A stretch of 64,000 nt of DNA, taken from contig NW_020194692.1 in assembly GCF_002865645.1 (NCBI RefSeq), positions 455,317 through 519,316 of the forward strand. Direction: 5' to 3'. This DNA is from Hyaloscypha bicolor E (lineage: Eukaryota > Ascomycota > Leotiomycetes > Helotiales > Hyaloscyphaceae). Positions within the stretch are counted from its first letter, which is position 1. The number at the start of each line of letters is the position of its first letter. Made by a program: the position numbers and the translations under genes. Below the pieces are notes generated by a model. The model had not been told where the DNA came from, searched no databases, and saw only the letters and a program-made list of their open reading frames with translations. Below are positions 23,128 to 33,561 of this stretch, piece by piece.

Positions 23128-23573
23128 TACGAAGACAATGGCATAAAGTATCGAGAATACAGGGCATCGAGAAATTTTTAGGCTCTCTAGCGTATAGATT
23201 AAGGTAGTGAACTCGCTACAAGGCCCTATATTTCCAGGCCCTTCCACTAGAAGCAGCATTTACGCCATCGACAAGGGCTACCACACCTTTTCAGGGCTTC
23301 TCCCCTGTACTTACAAAGGAGTCTTCGCTAAGGAGGCCAATACTAGTTACTTGTTTAGCGTCCGAGCGCTATAGTTACTCTACTAATAGGCTATAACCCT
23401 AGAAGATCTACGTATCCCATGAGAAGATCTTATAGCGCCTCTTTACGTCGATTCAGGGAGCACTGCCTGGAGTTATAAGGCTTATAGTGAACTCTTGCCC
23501 CAAATTCGTGCCCTGTAGAGCACCAAGGTCAAAATGCCCTGTATTCCCGATACTTTATGCCGCGATCTCCGTA
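23128..23573. mobile_element. element 2 of the tandem pair with 40-bp inverted repeats
   Basis: A 446-bp element separated from element 1 by only GTCAA (23123-23127). The end repeats at 23128-23167 and 23534-23573 are imperfect, sharing GGCATAAAGTATCG, GAATACAGGGCAT and TACG.AG. It is a diverged relative of element 1 in the same order and orientation. Most differences between its two arms are transitions. Confidence 0.68.
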
Positions 23574-23575
23574 CT

Positions 23576-23887
23576 CTATGAAGTCATTAGTTCGAGAATG
23601 AGTTCATAATATAGTTCGCGAAACTTACTATCGAAGTATTGTAGACAATATCGGCTTCCTTCGCAGAAAAGTGAAGTGGTGTATTTGCCGGGGTAACGAT
23701 GAAAGAGCAAGCCGGGCCTATGCGGCCATAACAGTACCGCGGGGTCAAGAAACCTGGAACAGTTAAGTCTCTTTTTTAAGGCGTAAGCAACCGATTTCGG
23801 CGATGAGGCTGCTGTAGGTTGGGCTAACGGGGGGCTTTTAGCGGATACCATGGTGCTCATGCCCATGCCGGGCATTCCCATGTCCAT
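23576..23887 (-). CDS. uncertain Met-rich N-terminus ORF ending at the element pair
   Basis: 103 aa starting MDMGMPGMGMSTMVSAKSPP. A Met/Gly-rich opening resembles the copper-binding N-termini of Ctr transporters, but the rest (SRFLDPAVLLWPHRPGLLF...) does not show the expected membrane helices. The stop lies 3 bp from the end of element 2, so this may be the 5' part of a gene interrupted by the pair. Function unknown. Confidence 0.25.
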   Translation of the reverse strand: MDMGMPGMGMSTMVSAKSPPLAQPTAASSPKSVAYALKKRLNCSRFLDPAVLLWPHRPGLLFHRYPGKYTTSLFCEGSRYCLQYFDSKFRELYYELILELMTS

Positions 23888-25009
23888 ATGAGAGCTCTAC
23901 AGTTGCGTCAGTTCATCATGGCAAAGTCCGTGCCTTGAATTCCGCTTACATAGACGCTTTCAGGGAAACAGCGGGAGCACAGAAATTTCGATTGTTGTTA
24001 TCGCGAGTGTGAATTTACTGTCGATACTTGCGTCCGTAAGCATGTGATTCTTTTGTATATAGCTTCAGCTTGCTTGGCTTATTAGCTCTTTAATCGATCC
24101 TTCCTGAACTGCATCTGACTCAAAGAGGCTGAAATGCTTCATTGTAATCATGCTGGCAGTTTGGCCCGAAAATAAATAACGAATGCGGTAGGTTTTCAAG
24201 GACAGGGCAACCTGGATTTCCTTCTATAAAGCGAGAGCCTGGCTGAACAATGGCCCTGTTCGGAGCAGAAATCAATCCTTTTGTACCGAGATGCGGAATT
24301 CCCATTTTGCTTAACAAGATGCTATTCTTGGAATTGCAAGTTACTATTTTCTCACCCGATAATATTGCGAAAGCATCTTGAAATAGACTCCTGATTGCAT
24401 TGCGCACGACCCAGTACCCACTTGCCGCATACCGAAAGCTCGTGGCTATTCGAGGTATCCTCTTTTTTAGGTAGGCTGGCCAGATGGAATCTTGCAGAGA
24501 ATGCTAGGACGAAAGTCTTGGCAGTCATGGGAAATGAAGATATATAGCCCCAATGACGAACATGTGGACGAAAAGCTCGCACAGCTGGCCACTGAAATAC
24601 GAGGAACTATATTTGCCCTGCTCACATCATTAATTTAGCAAGTAGACAGCTCGCGGTTCTCAAAACGGCCAAGCAATTGGGGATTGGCGTTGATGAGATG
24701 CGGATGAGTCTGTGTAGTCACGAAGTCTATGTTGATGTGTATCGAAGTTGTCACGACAAATGACCGTGCTGATTATCCAAACATTCGAGAGCCGGAATCC
24801 TCGTGGAGCTGTGGGAGAGGTTTTGGTACACATGATACTCAATCGTATTGATCAACTCTCACCTGTAACTTGTTGATTGCTTCTTGAATCCTGAGATACA
24901 ATTAAAAAAGTTGACTACATGCAAAAAATAGATCTCCAATATCCTCACTTCTATATCGTTCCGGACTGACTTTTGATGTCCTAAATTGGTTGTATTTCCC
25001 CAAAGTAAT
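23888..25009. other. intergenic or decayed, nothing certain
   Basis: Overlapping minus-strand frames at 24120-24582 have a hydrophobic start (MTAKTFVLAFSARFHLASLP) and several Cys residues but sit in two frames. They could be a broken small secreted protein. I cannot support a function. Confidence 0.35.
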
Positions 25010-25807
25010 CTACTGCTGAGGCCATTGGAATACCTCGTCAGGAACTGGCCCAATCAGTATATTGAAAAATTCCGTCACGACTCTTGTCCTCAGGCCTGGT
25101 GAAAAGTAGTCATACCCAACAACTGTATCAAACGCATTCACAAAAATGGTTACCGGGATTGCATTCTGATACAGTATTGACCACTGCGCACAATTAGCGT
25201 CTTGTCTTTCTTCCCTTGCAAAACTCCAAACAAAAAAATCGCATACCGAAGCAACAACCCCGTTCATATCTCTCCTCACCAAGCCTGTAAAAACAGCACT
25301 GTTTTGGACCAGTATGTCTTCCGTGAACAGCGGGAAACTGGGGTTTACGTAATCGTTGAATACCGTAGGAGATGAAGCGATTGAAGGGGTGAATGAATAC
25401 ATGATATTAGATACCAAGCCTGATGATGAGATGTTGTTATAATCGAATATGGAGGAAGCTAGGTTTAGGGCATAGGCTTCGTCTGCGCGGACTTTGAGAG
25501 CGCGAGGTGAGGAGTAGATATAACCAGCGGTGATGTGAGAGAGGTTGAGGTTCCTAGTTAGGGGGTGGTTTTTTTTTAGCTAAAGTTAAGAAGTATGTGG
25601 ATGGGATTGGGAGAAGCTATACCATTTGTGCTGGAGGAAGCTGGCAGTGTATTCGGTGCTCACCGATGGAGGGAGAGGTTATTCAAATGTAGAAGAAAAT
25701 TCGATCATACTGGATGGGAAGGCAGGAGAAGGGATAGTAGTAGTTGCAAAACACCTGGAAGTAAACATCGTCGACAAGGCGACATATGAGTAGGTCCAGA
25801 GTTTCAT
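25010..25807 (-). CDS. hypothetical, possibly secreted protein
   Basis: The lower part (25010 to about 25554) is open and protein-like: HITAGYIYSSPRALKVRADE, then SSIFDYNNISSSGLVSNIMYSF, a stretch with NGVVASVCDFFVWSF, and the end LIGPVPDEVFQWPQQ. Upstream, a Met at 25805-25807 opens MKLWTYSYVALSTMFTSRCF, a possible signal peptide. The two parts need at least one intron (candidate acceptor CTAACTAG near 25555; donor unclear, with GTGAGC near 25660 or an earlier GT). A stop in the straightforward reading between them leaves the model uncertain. No family recognised. Confidence 0.35.
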
Positions 25808-28033
25808 GATGATCTTGTAAAATGTTTGGAGGCGAGAAGAGGAAATATCGGCGTTCAGGAGGGCGAGGATCATCGTCTTATAGAATTATTTCCTCTGTTC
25901 GTCTCCCGTCCCGTTTATGATGGCGACTAGGGAGAGAAAGGAGATGAGATGGGAAATAAAAATCCTGAAGGCTAATTTTTTGCAGAGGAAGGAAAATATT
26001 CTTCCGAGTCAAAGCGGGACGTTATCCCAAACTTTAAGCAGAACTACTCGATGAAGAACAAGAGATGAGTGAAGTTGAATTGGTGCCTAGAAATAGCTGA
26101 GGCTTGACCAATCAGTCCAGCCGAAGATGGTTCCCGACCACGCGGCCACATGTCTCTTGGTCAATGGGAAGTCCGAAATGGCTGGGCATCGTTTTGTCGT
26201 TCTCCGAGTGGCAAATGATAAAGTGTCGAAATCCTAGGAATAGGTAAAATGAGGTACGGGAAGGGATCAACGTAGGCTGCTCCGAGCTGCGGATGGGTGC
26301 TGCAATCGAGTTAGCATTCCCGGCCCCTGATTGGCTCCTTCGTCAATTTCGGGGACGAGCGTGGCCTGCGGACTCAACCTCACGGAAGGCCCCTAAAGTC
26401 GCAGCAGCTGGCAGTGAAGCATCGAAAGATTGCTTCTTGCAGTTTCAAATGTTCGGGGGGGGGTTGGGGGTGCGCAATGTTGTGGGGGGGTCACGCAGTT
26501 CAATGTCAGCGATGCTATAACATCCCGAACCATTCCGTTCGAAGGAAGTGATACTAACTAGCTACAGGATAGGAAGCTTTAAAAGAGGAGTAAAAAGGTA
26601 GAGCTGGAGGGTGTTAACTAAAATGCAGCTGACTTTCAGTGATTTGTATACCATTCATCTGAGCCGCGAGTGAAGGCTGAGAATACCGTTTGATGTAAGA
26701 TATGTACTCTTAGCGTAAACACAAATCTTTGCCCCTTCCATATAAGTGCAAGTGCAAAACGACATTGAAATAGCTGCAACTGATACCTGGCGTTGAAGAA
26801 AAAAAGTCATTTGCCAAGCCCCTTGCTCATAGCGTGCATGAAACTGAGAACGGGTCGTTGGACCAGGGCTAATTGAACCAAATCACATCTTCCCCAACCC
26901 CTTTCACTCTTCCCAAAGTATTTGCATTATTATAAAGCGACCTCGAGACCTTCATTTCTGCTCGAGCTCCTCTTTGTAGTTACCAAATTCGTCCTCATTC
27001 TCTATGCTCCTTCTATGATGGATCCATTTTCCCTCTGAGTACTCCCAGACATTCCGTCAAGACAAATCTCAAGGCCGTGAAGTGTGATCTATTCATTTAT
27101 ATGCTCTCTGTTCTTAGTAATCTTTGATAGAGAATTTGTTAGAATGCATCTGACCTGCGTTGATAACCTTTCGGATGTTCTCCTTTATTCTTCTGGCACG
27201 GATAAAACCCTTATTTAGTCACATTAAGGTCGGAAACGGAAGAATGTGAACAAGTGCCAAGAGCCACGGTAGTTGCTAAATACACCAGTGGCACTTTTCA
27301 ACGCGAAATGTAACCTGCACATATTGTGAGAGTGCACAATTCTGATAAGTTAATAGAGATGTACGCAAACAATTTAACTAAATGCTTTAAGAGGTGGTTT
27401 AAAATACCCGAGAACACGATTATGTCAACTACTCATTTTCATTTCTTCTAGTCCCTTGTTCCCTCATATAATGAATCAATGAGCTGATCGACACCTTTCA
27501 TAACGCCCTCTCACTGCTAAGTGCAAGAATACTATTTTGAACCATGGACGGCAATCAACTGAGCGTATTGAAAGTAAGAGTCTAAAGTTACAAGAGAGCA
27601 TATAGCCCCGTCTATTTTCACAGTTGTAAATAGGTATATATAAGCCTCAGAGTCATAATGTATCTAAAGCATCAGGTTGTCACTGGACCAAAAGTGGTTG
27701 GTTGCCTGACGAGCCAATCAACGTACAGTTCTCGCATTCAATCCGAGCTTGGCACGCCACTTGTCTGAACTAATAAATTTTCTGCTGCTGAGGTAATAAG
27801 CATACCCCGCTCCCACGTGCTTCCCTCTCACTCCCGATATTCCTCTCGTCTTCATTTCACTTTGGAATCCCGCAACCTTTCTTCTAAGAAGTTTCGCTGG
27901 CTTTGCCCCGGAGACCATTCAACTTGGAAAGGATATTCGAGGAACTCGTCCGCTTCAAAATAACACCCCTTTAGTTATCCCGGACTGTTTGTTAATTACC
28001 GTACCCTTTGGAGATTTTTTGTTTCCTCCATAA
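25808..28033. other. long intergenic stretch
   Basis: About 2.2 kb without a supportable gene. It contains two short G-rich runs near 26455-26490. Composition is ordinary, with no inverted or tandem repeats that I can see. The right end should hold the promoter of the Zn2Cys6 regulator. Confidence 0.5.
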
Positions 28034-29381
28034 ATGGGGAATTCCCACGAAACAAGTTGCAATCCAGGTTCCGCCGTTTGTCTCAGAAGAAGGCCCAGAA
28101 AAGGCCACAAGAAGTCAAGACAAGGATGTCTAGAATGCAAACGACGCAAGATCAAAGTACATCTCTATTCCAACCAAAGTCTTCTCTTATTGACGGGAGG
28201 CAGTGCCAAGAGAAACATCCCAGGTGCGATAACTGTGCCCGGCTATCTCTTCGCTGCCGGTATCTTCCTGAAGCAGCGGCTATAGCAACCAAACTACCAG
28301 TGCAGCGAATCTCCTCTTTACACATCGGCAATATCTTTAGTCTGACCGACATGCGGCTGTTTCATCATTTTCTTGTCGCTGCATTTCCACATTTCCCTGT
28401 CAGATCTGACAATATATGGCTTTCATATATCACCCCTCTTGGCCATCAAGCAAGTTTTCCTTTCATAATCAGATTTGCATTTCTGATGACCAATACAGTG
28501 TGAATATTTGATGCATGCCATGCTCGCTCTCTCCGCTTCACATCTCGGGAAGATTTCTCCAGCTCCAAGTTGTTTATCAATTCCCGCTCAGACCCACCGT
28601 TTAGCTGCTATGAAAGGGCTCAACGAAGCACTCTCTCGACCGATATGCAATAGTGAAGAAGCTGATGCTGCAATAGCAGCTTGTTATGCCCTCCTGCTCC
28701 AATCATGGTATATGGACGATGGACTCCAGGCTTCTTTGGTGTTAACAAGGAGCTGTGAATGGACCACCAGATGGGTAAGAGAGCAGAAGGTCAAGAGTGT
28801 TCTGGGGGACGAGAATGAGTATACCAAGCTTGCCATTATGAGGGGAAGGTTCAAGGATGCACCGATATTCGATGTAGCATTTTCTCAGAAGGCGGTAGCG
28901 TCTGTCCAAACTCTACAGCCTCTTTGCATAGAAGACTTTCAGGTTAAGGTCTTTTATGGGTTGAAAAAGACTTTTGAATTACTTCACATCTCACCTATTG
29001 CCGGTAAGACTCTGCCATACTACGTGGTTCCTCGCATTGAACTAAAATAAAAAACCAGCGTATGATGCATGCATAAAAATGGACGCTTTAATAACTCAAC
29101 TCGACCACACCGCCTTCCTCCAACTTCTCGAACCCAGTAACGAGACAAGCCAACTTCTGCTTGCTCACCTCGTGGCGCTGCACCTCGTCATGCGGCCAAT
29201 TTCATGTCGAGAGAGGAAGCATTACACCGTCACCATGTATGGCATCCGCATGAATACATGGATCCCGGGGATTCACAACTCAATTTCAGAGGACAGCAGG
29301 AATTTGTTAGAGTGGCCAATGTGGATCGCGCGCCTGCACGTTGAGGGAATACTAGAGAAGTGGTCCTTGGCGAGTTCTTGA
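28034..29381 (+). CDS. Zn(II)2Cys6 transcription factor
   Basis: Four exons, 28034-28156, 28204-28449, 28499-29003 and 29059-29381, give 398 aa. Splicing restores the binuclear cluster C32-x2-C35-x6-C42-x6-C49-x2-C52-x6-C59 (CLECKRRKIKC...), with intron 1 placed right before C42. Intron 2 is a GC-AG intron (donor GCAAGT at 28450), and the join gives PLGHQCEYLMHAMLALSASHL, the expected core of this regulator type. Downstream are KGLNEALS, AACYALLLQSWYMDDGL and, after intron 3, QLLLAHLVALHLVMRPI. The overall layout resembles the Upc2-like group of sterol and drug-response regulators. Targets cannot be read from sequence. The Met at 28034 precedes a short basic region and is the only in-frame option near the cluster. 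Confidence 0.82.
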
Positions 29382-29780
29382 GCTTGTCAATAAATGGAGG
29401 AGGCTTCCCGTTTCAGTGAACTATAATTGATACCACGATTGGGTAAATCAGCCACGTTGCAAGCAACCATCTATTTGCTGGGCCGTCTATCGCAGCGCTG
29501 GAGCGCCGCACTTGATATTATATATTTTGTTGAAAAACAGTTGTATATATTATTTGCCTTTAATATAAACTAAAGGCAAAAAAATTTCGATTTATTTTCG
29601 ATTTATTTTTCATATTATTATACCTGCAACCTTCTGCATGCAAACTCGGACAGCATTTATCTCCGGGCGTTTATGAACATGGGGTGGGGGGACACTTCAC
29701 ATAACAATTATTTTAGAATTCCCATTTGCGACACCTTTTCCTTGATCTGTTCTTAGCAATTGTTCACATAGGCCGTGAAC
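29382..29780. other. intergenic
   Basis: A short AT-rich patch at about 29515-29620 with TTTATTTTCGATTTATTTT. No gene. Confidence 0.5.
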
Positions 29781-30298
29781 ATGGTGTCTTGTTTGCTGTC
29801 GTTTCTGGCCCTCGCCTTAACTACCTCCTTTGCCGCGCAAAATGTCAGCAATATCCATGCCTTTCCCTGCAACAGAGCGACGAAAAACGGGGACGTCCTC
29901 ACCGTCAACTTCAAACTTGGAGCTCATGAAGTGATTATAGGGTGAATTTTTGTCAACTGCCTGACAATACTTAGAGTAATGGGAGTTATAGTTTTGGCCT
30001 GGGAATGCTGAATATGTGTATCGGCGATCAAAGGTATATCATGAGTTATGAAGCCTTCTTATAAACTGGGCTGGAAGCTCCCACCCCTCTTGGGAAGCAT
30101 CTACTAACGAACCGACACAAAGCTAATTCTTCCCCCTGAGTTTGCATATGGGAATCGCACTGTGGGCTCCATTCTCGCGAACTCAACTCTGGGTCAGTTG
30201 CCTCTGTTTCGCCGTTGCCTCATACTAACAAAGCTGTTATGCTAGTCTTTTGGGCCGAATTAGAGAGCATCCAGTACGCTTCGTACCTCCACATTTGA
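29781..30298 (+). pseudogene. FKBP-type peptidyl-prolyl isomerase, internally deleted
   Basis: Exon-like pieces are 29781-29941, 29977-30033, about 30121-30192 and 30234-30298. A signal peptide (MVSCLLSFLALALTTSFAA) suggests an ER-lumen FKBP2-like ancestor. Recognisable blocks are NGDVLTVNFK, LGAHEVIIG, FGLGMLNMCIGDQ, KLILPPEFAYGNRTVGSI, LANSTL and VFWAELESIQ, all in FKBP order. The central GTL..G..FD.S..R..P loop, which carries active-site residues, is missing: NFK runs straight into LGAHEVIIG. The second splice junction does not restore frame with any AG acceptor, because the exact frame would need an exon starting after ...CGACAC. The gene is therefore probably inactive, although a very short diverged product cannot be excluded. 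Confidence 0.65.
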
Positions 30299-30599
30299 AA
30301 TATCGATGATTGGGCAAGACTCAACTCTCCCGAGTACATTTGGCCGCCAGCAATGAATCTCTCATCCAAATTCCGAAGCTTCCAGACAACGTTTCTGAGC
30401 CGCAGATTCTCAACAGGTTTCTCTTGAGTGAAGCCGCCGTATGGACTTCCTAAGAATTCTGGGTATCTCACGAACTCCCGTTCTCTGCTCCCACTTGTTT
30501 CTGAAAGCTTGTTTGCTCAACTTCATACACTCTGTATATTCCCCCTTGTTGCTCTAACGCATCGGAGATGCAGTAAGCCAGCTTGCATACTTATCTTTC

Positions 30600-31244
30600 G
30601 TAAGATGTTGCTTCTCGCGTTCGTGCATTATGGTTGATCTGCCTCAAACCCTTCGGGTCCGCAGAGCTGCCCTTCGGCGTTGCGCCCACAGCATCACCCC
30701 TCCAAGGCTCTTCCCAAAATTCATATGTGATCTCGAGATACTCGTGTGCAATGTTGTACCGCTTATCATGCTCGACTTTGTGTACTGAGGCCGCAATTCC
30801 GCGCCGCTGAGTCGAGGTATGTTGTAACGATGTTCCAAGTCACCCTTCCGTTGCTCGATTGGTTGACGGCCGAGAATTTGCATGCCATGGCGGAGGGATG
30901 TTCGTAAGAAGTCGACACGGTGACGCCGAAGCCTATACTTTCTGTCACTCCGGCAATGGCAGGAATGATGTACAAAGGGTCGTTGACGGGGAATTGAGCA
31001 GTGGCAGGAATAGCTGGTTCGAGGCTCGTAGGCCCTTTGTAGACATCGTAGCCTCCCGGGACATCGGCGAAGAAGATGGCCTGAAACTTCGCTGCTTCGA
31101 GCTTTTGGGCGAGAACTTGCCGATGCTTGATGTTGTTGTATTTTAAGACTTTTCTGCGGGGCATTTGAAAAGGTCAGGATTAAGATGTCCTGGCAATTGC
31201 ATAGCAAATGCATTGAGAATGAGCTACTTCTTGGCAGGAGCCAT
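30600..31244 (-). pseudogene. FMN-dependent (NtaA/SnaA/DszA-type) monooxygenase, broken
   Basis: The start at 31242-31244 reads MAPAKK, then TAG at 31224-31226 where Gln is expected, then LILNAF. After a frame change the conserved run FQAIFFADVPGGYDVYKGP, QFPVNDPLYIIPAIA, GFGVTVSTSYEHP and GRVTWNIVTTYLDSAARN is intact. Near 30780 a one-base shift separates GLSTQ from EHDKRYNIAHEYLEITYEFWEE, and the similarity stops at ADPKG.RQINHNA (about 30610). The C-terminal half of this roughly 450-aa bacterial-luciferase-like enzyme family is absent. Family members oxidise small sulfur or chelate compounds with FMNH2. This copy cannot be functional. Confidence 0.8.
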
Positions 31245-32631
31245 GATGGGGGAGGATTGACGATGCTGCTTCATAGTTGACGCCACGTTTTGGGTCCCTC
31301 TGATACAATTGATGCTCTGGAAAAGGGAACAATGAAAAATCTAGAGGTACACCTACCTCGAAGATACCTACCTCTACCTCTCATTCGCACGCCGCACTAT
31401 GCGATCGTCGGGATGGGGTCCATCTGGTGTATGCTAAGAGGGAGAGTTGCAGGTTGATAGGAGGAGGTTGAAAAATTGCCCGCTAAACGAAGACGCTGCG
31501 TAAGGTTACGAAGGCGCACCGAATTGAAATCCGTCCATTTTCGCCTAAGGCAAAGAACACCAAAATATTTAGTTTTTGAAAATTGCGCATCATAGCACTA
31601 CCAAGTCCGAATACTTTAAATTAAGCTTTACATAGAAAAGAAGTCAAAGTATCTTTTATTATGGTTTCGTGGTTCTGAGCTTTTAGGTAGTTTTATTACG
31701 AATTTTTCAAGGTGAGGGAATGATTTTCCAAATTCTCGCTTAGCAAACGGACGGTTTTCAATTCGGCGCGCCTTCGTACAGTAGAACTAGAAGGGATCAC
31801 CCACCAACCGCCCAAACCCCCGTAGCCCCCTTCCCGCCCACGCCTACCCCACCAAAATTTTCTCGATTTTTCAAAGTCTTTGGAAAATTCTAAAATAAGA
31901 ATACAAATTATAGAGAATACTCGAAACATCGCGAATACTGTATTAACTTTTCGAATTTGTGGCGTTAAGGTCTCCAAAATCCAAGTTGAGCGGGAAGGGG
32001 GTGTGGGTGGTTGGTTGGTGGGTGATGGTGCCTCTAACTCGTAAGGTTGTTGGCGACACCATTTTCTTTCCACCATCTTCAACAACAAGTCCCTTTCTCT
32101 CCACCTCGTCGTATCCCGCTCTCTTCACGCGTCGCTATCATCGCAACGTATAGTTACTAATTGCAGCAATGATTTGACGGGGGATAGAAGCTTTGCGCAA
32201 GTGCTGCTGTTTCCTCAGTAATGTTTCTAAGACGCGTCTGTAGCGGAGCACCAGAGCTCCCGAGCGGAGGGGTTATAAAAGCAAGTTATTTGTTCAATGT
32301 TCGCCTTCATAAACTCCAATTGCCGCTATCTCCCCCTGATCTCGCAGAGACCCGAACGCGACTCTCGAAACCGTTTCTCCTCGTCGCGGCCGAAATACCT
32401 GCAAAAGGTAGTCCGTCACCGCTGAGAACCCAGATACGACAACTGGCGAAGAGAAGTGTGTATTCGTATCTAGACTTTTACCAGATTGCTATACTTTTAC
32501 TTGTTATCTTTGCTTCTAGGGCTAGTAATTGTCTTGGATATTTCTGGTATTGCTAAATATTTAAGGTCGAGCTCATCAAGCAAGTTTATTCTGGGTAATT
32601 AAACCCTATTCTCAATCAATCTATGCTCAAA
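31245..32631. other. intergenic, nothing supportable
   Basis: Repetitive-looking frames at 31700-32150 come from pyrimidine-rich versus purine-rich strands, not coding bias. No domain, repeat or RNA gene is recognised. Confidence 0.5.
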
Positions 32632-33561
32632 TCAAGCAACAAACGCCCTTGCTCCTTTCTGTCCCTTCTTCCCAGCCTTAGCCTTCGCAGTTGCCGTACT
32701 CTTCGCACTGGTCGTTGCAGTAGTGGCAGCCACCGCAGCAACTCCAGTTGCTTGCCCTAGGTTGTTAATAGCCAGCAGAGCATTTGCCTCAAGAAGTCCC
32801 TGTTCCGCCTCCGTAGAAGCGTCCTGGTTCGCCTTCACCGCAGCTGGCAGATCAACCTGATTTACAGCGATCTGGGCCGCGACTCCCTCAAGGGACTGCT
32901 CTGTCTTAATGGTTGCCGGTGAGTTGGCATTCGGGGTCACATCTGTTTGCTGGACGGCGAAGCAGCCACCGAAAGGGCCAGCTGCAGCGCTGTTAAAGCA
33001 GCGAACTGTGCAGACGTTTCCGGTTGAGGCTGAGTTTAGTGTCAGAGATCATGCTCAATTCAAGTTGATAGCAGGGCAGAAGGGACCTACCTCCAACGCA
33101 AGCCATGTTCGAAGGCATCTTGACGGCAAGAGTGATGTTCCCATCTGCCGAGTCCGTCTCTTTCACAGTGAGCTTTGTTTGTCCCGAGACACCATCCGCA
33201 TTGCTCGTCAGGTCCATATCACAGGTATACGGTCCCGCGCCATCAGCACTTCCTTGACGAATCGTCACAGCGACTGTGCTGCCCTTTGTGACAGAGGTGA
33301 CGGTATTGTTCGCCAACTGGTCTTCGGTGTTCTGGCCGATGTCGATGTTGCCTGCGAGCAGAGTCCGTCCGCACTCGTTGACGACATTGGCGTTGATCTC
33401 GGCCTCATTGATGATGTTTGCGTCGGTTTGGGTGGGGTCAACTTGGAGGCCTGGGCTGGCTGGTGTGCCTTTCGTTCCTTGGGCGCTGAGGAGGACGCCT
33501 TGGCCGTTGGCTACTGCCAGAATGGCCCAGCCGCGTAGAGAATCTGTTTTAGAGATGGCAT
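32632..33561 (-). CDS. Egh16-like secreted protein, frameshift in the signal peptide
   Basis: Exons 33561-33091 and 33029-32632. The phase-1 intron (GTAGGT...CTCAG) joins MACVG to ASTGNVCTVRCFNSAA and AGPFGGCFAVQQTD, a clear Egh16/MAS-type signature. Earlier conserved pieces are ANIINEAEINANVVNECGRT, GNIDIGQNTEDQLANNTV and DGAGPYTCDMDLTSN. The tail is Ala/Thr/Lys-rich. The only ATG (33559-33561) begins MPSLKQILYAA in one frame, while the expected continuation AILAVANGQG and all downstream similarity are in another frame. A single missing base around 33525-33530 would explain it. This could be a true lesion or a sequence error. Homologues are expressed in fungal infection structures; role here is inference. 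Confidence 0.72.

Noticed and set aside
24120..24582. Possible small cysteine-containing secreted protein
   Set aside because: The parts lie in two frames with no convincing intron and no recognised family; kept only as a note.
30220..30471. Minus-strand 83-aa frame overlapping the last FKBP exon
   Set aside because: Its composition looks plausible but it matches no family, and the opposite strand carries recognisable FKBP sequence.
31696..32153. Overlapping frames on both strands near 32 kb
   Set aside because: They come from strand-biased simple composition, with no start context, domain or signal peptide.
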